A DNA stretch of 64,000 bases, from positions 496,001 through 560,000 of the forward strand of contig JAGYXB010001001.1 in assembly GCA_022495005.1 (NCBI GenBank), written 5' to 3'. Source of the stretch: Rhyacophila brunnea (Eukaryota; Arthropoda; Insecta; Trichoptera; Rhyacophilidae). The translations under genes were made by a program, and so were the position numbers. Positions 42,441-55,054 of this stretch are shown here, one piece after another (position 1 is the stretch's first letter; each line of letters begins with the position of its first letter). The notes under the pieces were generated by a model. It was not told the origin of the DNA. It did no database searches and saw nothing but the letters and a program-made list of their open reading frames with translations.

Positions 42441-43849
42441 ACTTTCTCTAAATATTTGATTTTTTGACCTTTTCCAGAATTAATGTTAATTTAAACACAA
42501 CGTAAATAGTTATTTTAATGCTACTAGAAAATACAAAGCATGCATTTCAACACAAATAGTTTTGACGTGTCTTAATTAATCAATACGTATTTTAAACTGG
42601 ATACATTTAAACTGTACGTATTTACTGTAGCATACTTCACCATGAGCTGTGTTTTTGAAAAGAGATGACCACATACTTTTCATTAATATCAAAATAATAT
42701 GCGTTGTTTGTGGAACATTATCATTTTATTAGATTCATTAAGAACTTGAATATTGATATTGATTAGTATCGGATTTTTTATAGGCACGACTTGATACTTA
42801 CGAGCGCCTACCAGAATTTTATATAAATTATACGATATGGTTGTATTCCTAATTAAATTACCTACCTAGTTCATTCTGTCTATCTCTTGCATTCCGATGG
42901 TTATTATTACCAGCTATTGGTAAATGTTTTATTTAGCCATGAATTCGATTTCAATACTATATGGCCATCTATTTTCGATATGACATCTTACGGCCAACTG
43001 CACACATAAAAAATTCTGAAGACGTCTTAAATTCAAAGATAATACATAGAACTTTAAAAACCATGAAATGTGCGTTCGTCTTTAAATTAATACTAAAATA
43101 CTAATACTTATAATAATAGTTTTATGGTCTATCATGTGAGTTTATTAAGTAATCGTAAAAAGTATGATTTTAAAATAAAGACTGTTTATTTATTAAGAAG
43201 GTTTCCAGACGGTAAAGTTTGAAATAATGAACATTTTAGTATAACTAACTCAATATGTAATTTTTTCGAATTATTGTCTTCTGCCAGAACAGTGACGATA
43301 TTATTACCTATTTCATGTCCACTTGCTCAGTAAAATATTATATATTAATAGAATATTATATATTAACTAATTTATATCTTAAGTTTGAATATAAATAAAT
43401 GTCATTTTTTATTTATTCCTAAGTATACAATAATATATTGAATCGATCTTCGATATGGTCAAAATGTCGGAAGAATTTTCCGCGTGCGACTGTGTGGAAA
43501 GTGACTTTCGCAGATATTCTCTTTAAACATGTGTACAGGATAATTGGATTTCTGTGTATCTACCTGTCTCAAATATGCCAGTAAAACTTTTTTTTTTATC
43601 TCATCAAGATACGATTATAAGTTTTGAGTAACTTCAAATATTGCAAGTTTATTCCCCACTGTGTGTGTCTCGTAATAGGCATGCTTAATCACTCGGTTAA
43701 CCGAATACCGGATATTTGTTTATTATTATTTCTTTCACTGACGATGTCGAATTTTTATTAAATTAGTCCATTACGCAACCGACATGTCATGGCTGCGATT
43801 TCACACTACTGTATGTAGTGGAAAGGATAGAAGTAGTTGTTTGAGGCAT
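42441..43849. other. Unassigned AT-rich sequence
   Basis: No gene or recognised repeat. Confidence 0.4.
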
Positions 43850-44543
43850 ATATCGTCGCCCCAAAATCAAAAGGGCACATGTGCAATTTTGACGTTTTTG
43901 AGTAATGAATGCAGTTTTCTTCGTAATTTTTTTCTCTACATAATGGTCAAAACGGCATTTATGAAGCAAAACCCATGAATTCACAATTGAACAAAGAAAA
44001 TAAAAGTTACCTGTGTATTTGTAAACTGATCTTCATTTAATGTATAGTAAAAAGGTAACATGTACACTATTTTAGGAACTATGTGCAATTTTTACAAAAA
44101 TAATATAGGAAAAAGGTAACAAGTGTAATTATTTAAAGGCGACTAAGGGCCTTTGTACAAAAAAAATAATTTCGTTGCAGAAAAGGGGCACTTGTAAAAT
44201 TTGTGAAAAATTTATAAACATGTTGGCAGCGGACAAAGAGGCCCAAACAAATATTTTGGAAGATCACAATAAGCGTAAAGTGGACGCTCGCAAATCAAAA
44301 GATGAAGATAAAGCTATTCATAAATGCGTATAGGAAAAAGGTAACATGTTACTTAAAACCTATTAAAAATCAAAAATTGACAAATTATAAAAAACATAAA
44401 AATTGCATTTCAATCTTGAGTAATTAGGTCACATGTATTCCAAATTTCATTTCAAAATATTAAGTAATAACCTCTTCACGATTTTTTTTCACTCCAAACT
44501 CAATTTATGCACAAGTGCCCTTTTGCTTTTGGGGCGACGATAT
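43850..44543 (+). mobile_element. 694-bp DNA element with ATATCGTCGCCCC ends
   Basis: Left ATATCGTCGCCCCAAAATCA then AAAGGGCACATGTGC is mirrored at the right (complement ATATCGTCGCCCCAAAAGCA then AAAGGGCACTTGTGC). Inside, GGAAAAAGGTAACA occurs three times (near 44050, 44108 and 44333) and AAGGGGCACTTGT once (44183). It carries a short coding remnant (44178-44333). Probably a deleted DNA transposon of unknown superfamily. Confidence 0.75.
44178..44333 (+). pseudogene. Transposase-like coding scrap inside the 694-bp element
   Basis: One frame reads QKRGTCKICEKFINMLAADK, then EAQTNILEDHNKRKVDARKS and KDEDKAIHKCV before TAG. The CxxC followed by a charged H..RK..AR..K..D helix resembles a linker region found in some insect transposon proteins. 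I cannot name the family. It is preceded by TTTCGTTGCAG, which could be a splice acceptor. Confidence 0.45.
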
Positions 44544-44862
44544 TATTATAGGTATGTTTAATGATGTCCACGGCCATGATACCTATGATAAATTTGTGTA
44601 GTCATTTATTAGCCAGATCTCACATGGATACTGTCTGAACTCCAACACGTCGAATTTGTCGATGTGATTTCGTTGTCTTTCATAAAACACATGTAACTTA
44701 ATGTACTGCCGCAAATAACGTCAGTGCGACATTTTTGATAGAAAAAAATATCTGCTTCTCGCTTGTAATAAATTTCACTTGACATCGGCCGCAGGTAGGT
44801 AAAATATAAAAATGTTGCGGCGCATATATTATTATGTAGATGTTGTTTTTCATTCGTTTCAG
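44544..44862. other. Unassigned; block shared with 47565-47640
   Basis: CAACACGTCGAATTTGTCGATGTGATTT...CATAAAACACAT at 44645-44690 recurs with few changes at 47570-47625. This is part of an undefined dispersed repeat. Confidence 0.4.
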
Positions 44863-45273
44863 CTAGTCGCGTGTCGTCACTGTTGAGTCATAATCCTGAC
44901 CGTAGGTATATACTAAATAGAATTGCATAATTTTTTTTAAATAATTCCTACATTTATCTACGGTGGCATATTTCTGAAATTGTTGGATAGGTACCGTTTC
45001 TGGCAAAAATAAAATTAATTGTTTTCTATCCTGTGTAAACACCCAACGAGTTGGACGAATAACTAACAAGCATCTGTCGTAAAGTTCTGTTAATATAACC
45101 GTAAGTCTGTAAATGCACGTATGCTCTGCTTGGGAACGGCAATGCAATGGAAATTTACTCTTTACCGTGTAAATAATAATTCCATCCTTCAGGAATTCAC
45201 ATTTTTTATAACAGAATTTAACTTTCACATGAAATGCGTAGAAATATAAGACTATTGTGGAAATATCGCCCAA
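44863..45273 (-). CDS. Unrecognised 136-codon ORF
   Basis: The longest minus-strand frame in this part of the window, unusual for about 70% AT DNA. The protein has several Cys (CYKKCEFL, HCRSQAEHTC), a segment LLVIRPTRWVFTQDRKQLIL and VDKCRNYLKKI. I do not recognise a host family. The spacing of hydrophobic and Cys residues slightly recalls the surface protein of Env-bearing insect LTR elements, but this is weak. The start is uncertain and no neighbouring gene supports it. It may be an exon, an element fragment or chance. Confidence 0.3.
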   Translation of the reverse strand: MGDISTIVLYFYAFHVKVKFCYKKCEFLKDGIIIYTVKSKFPLHCRSQAEHTCIYRLTVILTELYDRCLLVIRPTRWVFTQDRKQLILFLPETVPIQQFQKYATVDKCRNYLKKIMQFYLVYTYGQDYDSTVTTRD

Positions 45274-47734
45274 TTATCTGGAAAAATAGTTTTTTGTTAA
45301 ATATTAGCCATTTCTCTTACGAAGGAAAAGACGTGGATAATAAATACTAAACCTAAACAAGATTTAGGATTAACATAGTATTTTTTTATGTAACATTTTT
45401 ATAACATGTTTAATTTTGAGGTAGTTGTAAATTATTATATTTTACTTTCAGTAAGAACATTATTTTTTTAATGAAACTCCAAACGAAATAAAAATAATGA
45501 AATACTTACGTGCATATCGACAGCCCCCAGAAAAACCGATATAAGTCTGAATATAGCGTTTTATTAGATTTTTACAATATATTTTATTTGTTTATGGATA
45601 TCCTGTAACATTTTCAGGTCTCTAGCATAAAAAATCACTCAAATAGTAATCAAAAGACGATAGTGCAATATATCAACATATCGCATCGATATCACAGAAA
45701 TATCCGTAAGTTATAGTCATATCTAGCTAACCAACGTGTCATGCGCTCTTTCTTAAAAATAATAAGCTCATACTACTTGTTATTACGTTTGTTTACGGAC
45801 GTCTAATTAAACGGCACGGTTTATGTTTACGTATCACATTTGACTTTTAAAGCATATTGGTATGTATTCGAAAAATATTGGCATTTGCCGTATGTATAAT
45901 ATGTATTATTCATTAAAAAAGCTGGCCTGTAGTATTATATCCGTATGTGAACATTTTGTATTACATAATATAAAATGAATTCCTCATAGAAAACGAATTA
46001 TTCTGCATTTGAATAGGTACCTGCTTAGAGAAAATGTACGTTTATTTAGCTAGCCATTTTAATATAATGATAATTACGTCGGTTATTTTATTGAATGAAC
46101 ATCATTCGTAATGTTAATCGGTTACTCGGTAATCGAGTTGCAATGCCTTCCTTCCACTTAGCGAGAAGTTTATAAATTTACAAACTAGAATATGTGTATT
46201 CAAAAGTTAAACGTTGAAACGTATACTGCCTTTTACAATTAAATTCGCTGTGCAAATAAAGTGTAGTAAGTAACTTGTCAAAGATATTTGCTATACTGTA
46301 CTTGTACTTGAGGACTTCAATGAGGACTCATAAGATGCTTTCCCTATTTCGTGCATACTACAGTATTTGACTTGTTCTGTAAACGTATAGGGGAACGATG
46401 GTATTAAAGATATTGTTGCAGCGCTAAGTTCATTAAACTTATGATTGGTTACGGTTACTACCTATAGTCTAACATCTTACGTATAACTTAACGCCAAAAT
46501 CAATTTAAAAAGTGATAAATATGTAATGTAGTATTCAGGCAGTTAATTATACTGGGAATTTAACTGTCAGGCGTGATATTTTTTAACGCGATCGCCAATA
46601 GTTAATCAAAAGCTCTCAAATGTCGTCGAGTAGCATAGTTAAAACATTTCGAATCAAGTAGAATGCAGTGCCGTGTGATAACAATTATTATAGTTGACCG
46701 CCTTGTTCATGGAATTGCTCCGAGTGATATCCGTGTTATTTTGGACCAATACAAATAACGAAATGTATTATACCGCGTATCTACTACGTTCTTAAACCAC
46801 AGAATGCGTTCCGAACGTTGTCGGTTTTATTGCAAACACAAGTGCGAGGTGTTCGTCTAACATACTGTTAAAATAATTCGTAATGTAGTGATCGGAAGAA
46901 AAATGTTTAGCTTTCGACAATGCGATATTGTGAAATCATCTAGATGCTTATAGATACATGCTTGTATAATAATATCATTTTATATATAGATAATAGCCTA
47001 AGCTTCAGGGACAAATTTTAAACAAATATTATTAACTGGTGACTAAAAATCTTAAAGTAAAAGCCAGTTTATCTTGTGCCAATATAGCCTTTCAGAATTT
47101 AGTATCTTTTAATTAGAGTAATGATGCTACCAAACTCAGCAATATTGTTCAAGTTTTTACGAAGACATTCGCATAAAATTTCTGTAAAGCCAACCTTATT
47201 CTTGAGATTTTAGGTTCAATAATAGAACATCATTATTTCTCATCTTGTAGAAATCGGCTCACCAAAAACGAGGAGGCATTTTATAACCTTCTACCAAATA
47301 TTGAATGAATATGAAAGAAGCACTTGCCACAAATTCAGTTATGACATTAAAAATTGGTGGGCACCTGCATATCGACTGTGTTTGCAAAGCACGTCTCTAT
47401 TTGAGCGGTTACGGGTTCACGAAACGCTACTGGTACGCGAACATAGTGGATACGCAGCTTTATAGTGTAAACTATTTTAGAATAACCCTGTAGGTCTGTC
47501 AACCTCAGCTAGTTAGATAGCGACTGTTGTCTTATATCTTTACGTTACTTTCACACCTAAACTCGTCCGACTGCAACACGTCGAATATGTCGATGTGATT
47601 TTATTCGCATTCATAAAACACATTTAACTATATCTGCCGATTACATTTAAATTGTACATAAAACAGTTCGCGTGAGCTTTCTTATCGGAAAGAGATGACC
47701 GTTTACTATACGGATTCAAAATGAACATTAATTC
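45274..47734. other. Unassigned sequence
   Basis: About 2.4 kb without a supportable gene, RNA or repeat apart from the short block near 47570. The frame at 47305-47493 has no recognisable content. Confidence 0.4.
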
Positions 47735-47995
47735 AATTTTTATAGCTAATTTTGGCAAAATTCATGAATTCAAGAATGAAAACCTAACCTAACCTAACAA
47801 ATAATCCAGTAGGTATATCGGCTATTTTCAAAATTTGTTTGCTGCTGGCTTCCTGTAAAGTGTAAACCGACAAAAACCGTGTTTTATTTAAACTTTTATG
47901 TCAGTACTATACGACCCAAAGATGTTCGACGGTCTTTAATATACGGTCATATATTTCCGATACAACAATTCACACTGAAGTGTGATAAATACATA
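47735..47995 (-). repeat. Dispersed repeat with TTAGG-like core, copy 2
   Basis: Complement of the unit at 23195-23520. Here the core is AACCTAACCTAACCTAAC (47787-47804), three full units of the insect telomere motif plus a partial one, against a degenerate version in copy 1. Confidence 0.65.
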
Positions 47996-49403
47996 TAAGT
48001 TCCGGATACGAAATCTGCCGCCGCATACCGCATGATTGCAATATTTTAGTTTGAAAAAAAACAGATGGAGTCACATGTAACTATTTTCACCCGACATGCA
48101 GCGCAGGTATAATCCCGAAACTTCGTCATTCATTTTGGCTTGCCGTGTGACGTCACTGCACTCGAACCGGCTTGCCTATCCATAAAAGAAAGTTGCATAT
48201 TGCGCTCAGTTTTGATTTACGACTATTATCCCAGTCGAGACAATTTTCAATGTGCGACTGGGCTAAGAGGCACATGACCGTCCCTTGTAGTAACGCGAAG
48301 TTGTAATATCTACGTCTATTGTTTGACCCAAGACCTGCTATGGGTCGTACAAGAGAATATGACGTTTGAAGTTACAACGCCTTATATTATTACACATTCA
48401 TATTGACAAAATATTATGATAGGTTACTTTGAGCAGCCACTGTATAAACAGTCGAGTCCCAAAATACATTAGCAGTCCCCAGTTAATTTCTAAGGCGCTT
48501 CGACTAGCGATATTGCACACTTTTACTTAAAACAACAAATAGGTTTACATTACATTAAACTCTCTCGCAAAGGCTCAGTTTATTTGTGAATAGTATATTA
48601 CATTAAACACTTATGAGGCCCGAAGTTTATTTGCTTGGCGGTGTGTTTCTGCTACCCGTGTTTCAACTATACATAATATTATATACTAATCAGTTTCAAC
48701 TGAAATTCTTACCTATCTTGGTTTTAAATTAGTTAACGACGATCGAGAAATAATATGTTTAATAAGTACAGTTGACAATATCACTGTATAAGTTGGCATT
48801 GATTTTTTTTAAAGAATATGTTAGCAGTAATAATATAATTAGGGCGTCTAATTACAAAAAGCGACAAGTCCAGAATTCAATATTTTCGGGAAACAGCGTT
48901 TTTATGTTTCAAGCTTCAATTATTTGTTTTAACATGAGGTTATTTGTTCCGTTGTATTCTATGTCGAAATTAGAACCAAATGGAAATTTGTTTCAGCCGA
49001 TAAACTCTTAAATGTAATAAATATAGGCAAAATAAAATTAGACGTAGCGCTACTTGTACTTCATTTTTTAATTTATTCCGCATAAGACATATATTTTCGT
49101 GGCACTGTCATGAGTTTACCAGATGCTACAGCACTACAACTTATTAATTTTAAATATTCTATACTCAAAATAATATAAACTTTCACCCTTGTAACTGTGT
49201 ACTTGAGAAAACAAAAAGCTATTTTTCTCCTATTCATCTATTATAGACTTGGCTGATTTTGAAATCTAGCGACACAATTAATGTTACCCCTATCTAAGTA
49301 ATTAATAATAGATAAAAATATCCTTCTATTTATAAAATATCTAAAATGGTGTATGATACTTAAAGTTTAGATACTTTTATGTTAGATGCATATTTTTGAC
49401 TTT
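47996..49403. other. Unassigned sequence
   Basis: No gene. Some GC-raised DNA at 48100-48250 (CATGCAGCGCAGG, GCCGTGTGACGTCACTGC) weakly resembles 44780-44870 and may belong to the same dispersed repeat. Confidence 0.35.
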
Positions 49404-49585
49404 TATTTATTATGGCTTTGTTTACTCAAGGTTTAATTGAATATTAAAAACTAACCAACACCATTTACAATTTGTATTCTTAGTTTAATGAAAATAAATA
49501 AGTATGACTGACAAAATTTAGCATGCATTATTTATATCAGTCTGCCTCCACCTTTCGCCAATGTCGTTTATTGCCCCTTGGATGC
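49404..49585 (-). repeat. LINE 3'-UTR scrap, copy 2
   Basis: TAAAAACTAACCAACACCAT, TTAGTTTAATGAAAATAAAT and TGACTGACAAAATTTAGC match 52255-52350 closely in order and spacing. No coding part is attached. Confidence 0.55.
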
Positions 49586-50836
49586 CACTGTATGACGGAA
49601 ATTATCCATACCAGCCTATTGCAATTTCATCTGCAAAGCGAGATCCTTACTGTAAGAGTAAAGTAAACTGAATGAGATAAGTGCCCCGCCCCTACTTTAA
49701 GTTACTATAAAACAACGTCTACCTAAACTCATCCTCATGTATAGATGGAATATTATAATCATCCCATATGCTTATAAAATATCTTGCGACATCCCTGCGA
49801 AGACGTACCTATGGGTCTGCTGCTTAAACTAATAAAAAAAGTAACTCAAAAGTAAAATTTAAATGGTAGTTGGATTCTTATCTTTACTTTAGACTATAGA
49901 GTCGTCAAAAGTTAGTTAAGTAATTAAATTTTCCTATTGACACACTTAGTTTGAATATTTTCTAATTAAAAATCTTCATAATGCCCTTCTTACTACAGAA
50001 ATTGACGAAAGTTTTATCTGATTTAAAAGAAAACAATTAGATGTGAAAACTATCATGAGAATAAGTTTTTTAGCCATTTTTTTTTATAAATGAAGTCTTT
50101 GTCAGATGACAATTCAATTTGAAGACGGCTAAAAGACGTAATACTTTCTTTTCAAGTATTTTAAGGCGAAGACAAGGAATCAAAATAAATTGTGATTGAA
50201 TGCTTTTGTGCAAAAGAATTACTTATTATAGGACAGGGATTTATTTAATCTGTACTTTCGTCGATAATCCCAATTTAAGGCAGTTAATTAACTGAAATAA
50301 ATCGTTGAAAGTATTTTTAATTGGATTTTTAGATATTTTTTGTAGATAAAAATTGTTTTAAAAAGTAATGAAAGGAAGCTGCATTTAACCACAAAATTTT
50401 GACACCTTTTTGTTTCACGGCGCTCTTCGTGTATAAAATTATCTAACTAAGCATGTATTGAGTTGTCAATAATGTTTTATTCACAATCGCATGTGACCGG
50501 ATACATTCGGAAGTGATTTCTGGTTCCGGCTTTATGCATAATGTTTGCAATAAAGAATGAACAGTTTAAATTTAATTTTCGTCTGAAAAGCCATTAGAGT
50601 ATCGGCATCTATCATTGTGATCTTGCTTCGCACTCATTGAATTAAGATTGTCTAGAAAATATTTTTTTCGAATAGCCATTGGTGATCCAGGATGCCACAG
50701 TTTACATTTTGAATATCGCTTCTCGAATGAATGAAACCAAATAAATACTTATTTTGACAATAATTATGTTAGGTTAACATTCCCGGAATCATGATAATTT
50801 CTCCACAACATTGCCTTTAGCAGGTCCCCTTCATTG
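49586..50836. other. Unassigned AT-rich sequence
   Basis: No supportable feature. Confidence 0.4.
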
Positions 50837-51290
50837 TTTTATTTATTTATTTAAGAAAACAAAACATTGTGGACATAACAAATCTAAATTCAAGACATAC
50901 ACAACATGAGATTTACATTACAATAAATATTAACCCCACAAGAGAGAATGAGAGAATATAAAAAATAATAATAATAATAACAAAAAAAAGCAAAACATAC
51001 ATCATTAAATACAAAATATATAGCACGTCACCGAAAATATCTACGTCTTTTGGGAGCGCATTTACTAGTCTTGCACCCCTCGCTAATGGTGCCTGATAGG
51101 CTTGACACGAGGAAACGGTTCTGATCCAGAATAAATCATGGATGCGACCACGTAGGTAATTATTGACAGGCGCATGTAAATTCAAATTCATTAGGACACC
51201 AGGATTGAAAACCATCCCTCCGATACAAGGAAAGACCAGTATTTATTATAACTGACTTTAGTATCCTTTATCTAACCATATTCACACGAG
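50837..51290 (-). pseudogene. CR1/Jockey-like LINE 3' end with (TAAA)n tail
   Basis: The minus-strand frame includes NLHAPVNNYLRGRIHDLFWI, then APLARGARLVNALPKDVDIF. The pattern (VP.....R....F..P.ART....PL.R..RLYN.L...VDIF) is common at the end of CR1/Jockey-like reverse transcriptases. Coding ends in a hydrophobic run near 50913, and 60 bases later a TTAAATAAATAAATAAAAC tail (50837-50853) marks the 3' end. 5' truncated. Confidence 0.6.
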
Positions 51291-52239
51291 ACGTCGTCCC
51301 GTCTCTCAGATTTTTCTTGCATCTTGGAACACCGACTCCCTGAAATGCCTTCCATACAATATCACAGATAGTACTGTTAGTGTCCTGATGAGACTATTTT
51401 ATATTATTAATAATAATATATTCGCTTATTTATCAAATCAAATGTGTTCTAAATGCCATGTCAAACGAAATCACGTTGTTTCAATAGCGATATTCGTTTT
51501 TAAGTTTCACGGCGTGTTTGTTTATAAATGAAATTGAACAGTATGTTATGTACCTATGTATAATATTATATATGTGTTCAGAACCGGAAACTGTATTTCT
51601 GTGAACGTATTTTAAACAGGTATATTACCGGAAATTCCACAAAACCCGAATAATGCCAAAGCATTGGCTTATGTATTTCCTTCACTAATCCGAATTCAAA
51701 CCGGGACTTAAATGTGTTTTTCAATACAAGGGGTAGGTACTTATTATAATCGTTATAGCTCGAATGAACGCGCGACTAAACGGTAGATATGCTTTTAAAC
51801 CTACGCTTTTCAGTTATTATAAAGTTGTATTAAATCATAAATAATATTCCTTTTATGTTTTATAATTATACTTCTTTATCGAACTCCATGACTCGGCTCC
51901 ACCCTCTTAGCAATATATGACATACATAGCATGTGTCAATTAGCAATACATGACATGCATGATTTGTTACATTTATTGGAAGGGAGCTCTTCCTCGTCAA
52001 TTCCAATCTTCGAAACAACCAAATATCACATTGTTTTTTCATAATATTCTCATTTTTTGCGGGCTATGTGTCTAAAAAATAGGTAAAGCCAAGCCAAAAA
52101 GAGTCAGTCTCTAATTTTTCGCTGATGATGAACGTTTGCACATATTTTGGCTGTCCACAAAACTCTCGACATCAGCCTCCAGTCCCACATTTCAAACACT
52201 TCTAGTCTCTGTTTTATTATGCCTTATTATTATCACCTT
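51291..52239. other. Unassigned sequence
   Basis: No supportable gene; AT-rich with a few CATGACATGCATG-type palindromic words near 51900-51970. Confidence 0.35.
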
Positions 52240-53144
52240 TATTTAAGCAGGGTTTATTGATTTTTAAAAACTAACCAACATCATCTGTAAATAATTGTAG
52301 TCTTAGTTCAATAAAACAAATAATACGTTTGACTAACAAAGTTTAATGTGCATTATTTATGGCGGATCTTAACAGCCTATCTCCACCCATCATCATAATC
52401 AGGGGCGCGACAACCCGGTGTGGGTCCTGGCCTCCTCCAATAACTCCCTTCACCTGTCCCTATCCAGTGTGGCCGCTTTCCAATATGGTACCCCCAGAAT
52501 ACGGCAGTCACTGGCAGCTCCATCCAACCAGCGAATCTTTGGCCTCCCTCTTCTTCTACGTCCTATTGGATTACTGGACATCACTCTCTTTGCCGGTTCA
52601 TTGTCAGTCATATGGTGCACATGACCTAGCCATCGCAGTCTCCCAATCTTAATTTATTGAACTGCACTGCAATCTTCGTACAGCCCGTAGAGCTCAGCAT
52701 TATATCTTCTCCTCCAATTGGTGCCATCCCTGATCGGTCCATATATACAGCGGAGAATTTTTCTTTCAAAGATGTTCAGGGCTCGTTCATTTCGCAGAGT
52801 TAATGTCCAGGTTTCCGATGTGTAGGCTTTACAAGTGTCTTGTAAAGAGTGCTTTTAGTTCAGCGAGATAGTATGCGGGACTTAAAATGTCTTAACAGGC
52901 CAAAGTAGCATTTATTCGCAGACGTGATTCTCTTGTTGATTTCTTCTGTAATATCATTATGTCGAGTTACAAGAGATCCAAGGTATATGAAACTGTTGAC
53001 CGTATCAAACTTGTATGCACCAATATCTAACTTTGGTGCGACTTTTCTTGGTGTGACATAGACAGGCATGTATTTAGTTTTTGCCTCGTTTATTTCATCT
53101 CCACCCATCGCTATTGCTGTAATGAATATAAGTCTTGGTCGCAT
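52240..53144 (-). pseudogene. RTE-like LINE reverse transcriptase C-terminus with 3' UTR
   Basis: Minus strand: an open segment (53144-52860) reads EINEAKTKYMPVYVTPRK, FDTVNSFIYLGSLVT, DITEEINKRITSANKCYFGL and LLRHFKSRILSR, the well-conserved region after the RT catalytic core in RTE-like LINEs. Further frames contain RALNIFERKILRCIYGP, RRRYNAELYGLYED, IGRLRWLGHVHHMTDNEPAK, RRGRPKIRWLDGA and DRDRWREVI, in order, across frameshifts. A 3' untranslated block follows (52370-52240) and recurs at 49404 and 26050. The catalytic YxDD lies upstream and is lost. Confidence 0.85.
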
Positions 53145-53584
53145 GGAAGATGGCTGAATTTAAGGATGGTTGCAATCATCAGCCATGAGTGTATTACCAA
53201 AAAGAGGCCGATTAAATTATGCAAAATTAGATGTCGCCATATCTTTCGTATTTTTACACTGCCACAGATAGGCAGCAGAATAAAATCCCCCCGGATTGTA
53301 ATGCGATCGTACATTTCGCGATTATCCCCCTGAATCCGATTACTTCCGGCCCACTGACTCCGTATTGAGTCGCTCTACTTTTGTTGATTTTCCCACACCA
53401 CCCTCTTCCTCGGCTCCGACGTCAAATGCTCAAAATGGAGAAGCATTTCATGAATTCTAAAAGGTAAGTTAGTACTGAGAATCCATGCAGTGCTTAGTAC
53501 ACTGTGTTTTGTTTCGCTATTAGTAGGTATGTGTAATAAAATAATATGTTAGTTTATCATTTATGGAATAATATCTCATATTAT
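53145..53584. other. Unassigned sequence
   Basis: Moderately GC-raised around 53330-53450. No gene recognised. Confidence 0.35.
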
Positions 53585-53677
53585 TATCCCAGAGAGACAT
53601 AACCAGAGAGGCCAGAGATTAACACTTTGGAGGAGGCCTTCACCCGAAGAGGAGCTCTTATAAACCAAACAAACTAA
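53585..53677 (+). pseudogene. Possible LINE C-terminal scrap
   Basis: The frame ends EINTLEEAFTRRGALINQTN then TAA. The L(G/E)EAF ending is shared with RTE-like LINEs (compare KKLGEAFIQQW at 6970). It is too short for certainty. The AT-rich repeat that follows would then be its 3' UTR. Confidence 0.35.
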
Positions 53678-53683
53678 TTACAT

Positions 53684-54075
53684 ACCATTGTTCAATAATA
53701 AACATTATCTAATAGTATTATATACAAAAATAAAAAATCTTAATATATTTATATGTATTATACAAAAAAATATTTAAAAAAAAATAATAATTAATATTAT
53801 ATAAACTAGAAAATAAGTAGATAATATAATCATAGTTCAATAGTATTATATACAAAAATAAAAAATCTTAATATATTTATATGTATTATACAAAAAAATA
53901 ATAATAATTAATATTATATAAACTAGAAAATAAGTAGATAATATAATCATAGATAGATATATATATACATAATAAATATATTCATAGGTATATATATATA
54001 TTTATTGGATATAGTCATTTAACTGTCATTTACTTTTGTTTGTAAGAAATAAAAAAGCTTTTTATTATTATCTAT
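53684..54075 (+). repeat. Dispersed AT-rich repeat, copy B, with internal 128-bp duplication
   Basis: Homologous to 884-1150. The block ATAGTATTATATACAAAAAT ... AAGTAGATAATATAATCATA occurs twice in tandem with a period of about 128 bases (compare 53725 and 53853). It ends TTTGTTTGTAAGAAATAAAA, as does copy A. Confidence 0.7.
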
Positions 54076-54086
54076 ATCTCATATTA

Positions 54087-54928
54087 TGGTATAAAGATGG
54101 ATCCAAAATGCATAAATTTTTACCAAAATAAGGGACTCTTGGTTTACTGATTAAGGGTTGCACTTAGACAAAACACACCCTTGATTTTTCAATGGTCTAA
54201 TGAAGCTTAAAAATGTAATACTGAATTATTTTGTTCTCAATAAATTTATATATTTAAATAAATTATGCATTATGTGCGGGGAAACGGGTAATTATAAAAT
54301 ACTTACACCTTTTTAATACTATTAAAAGTTTATTTTTACAGCATATATGTTGTTAATATTGAATTAGTGTTTTATAAATAGAATAAAACTAATGATATAC
54401 TTATTAGGTAGAGGAGGAGATTTATGCCTTCAATGGATCCCATCGCACATGGGCATTGAGGGCAATGAACGAGCAGATGATCTGGCAAAGGAAGCTGGCC
54501 ATTCAGGAGTACCATATCAGTGGATACCAGAAAATCTGGACTGGAATGAGGCTATAAAGAAAATGGGCCAAAGTATGTGGATAGATTTTCACCATAGGGC
54601 ATCATTAGAAAAGGGGAAATGGAGTAAGTCTATTCTACCATCACCACGAGAGGTGCCCTGGTTTGTAGAGTCTTCTTTGACGAGGAATGAGCTTAAGTTA
54701 ATACTGAGGCTAAGAACAGGGCACACAATGGGCAAAAGATTTGATGTCCTCATGGGAAGAAGCGAATCGCAGCTCTGCGATGAATGTCATGTTTTAGAGG
54801 ACATTGTACATATAGCACTACAATGCCCTAAATATGAACTTCACAGAGTACAGCTGCGAATTGCGGATATCTATGAGAATGTCGACGAATTGAAGGTGTC
54901 CTGGCGGTGGGTAAGACGGAAGAGCTAG
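54087..54928 (+). pseudogene. I/Jockey-like LINE: RNase H and C-terminal knuckle
   Basis: WYKDGSKMHKF at 54087 is the first RNase H block (DGS catalytic Asp). After a degraded stretch with stops, a 178-codon frame (54392-54928) has LCLQWIPSHMGIEGNERADD (last RNase H block, with conserved H, G, N and D), RNELKLILRLRTGHTMGKRF, then LCDECHVLEDIVHIALQCP, the CxxC...EDxxHxxxxCP knuckle. The A-rich stretch near 55040-55054 could be the tail. The RT and endonuclease are missing, as is the RNase H middle (Glu motif not seen). Confidence 0.85.
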
Positions 54929-55054
54929 GCAAAATTGTAAAGTTATTTAACAGAATAGGAGTGAGGACCTGATCGACGGATCCCCTTCTAGGAGAGAAGA
55001 GGCGATATGACAGCGAGTCGCAGTCAAAGCCTCGGTAAAATCACAAAAAAAAAG
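54929..55054 (+). other. 3' UTR and A-rich tail of the LINE
   Basis: The sequence after the stop keeps coding-like composition (GGAGAGAAGAGGCGATATG) and ends AAAATCACAAAAAAAAAG, consistent with a LINE 3' end. Confidence 0.5.
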
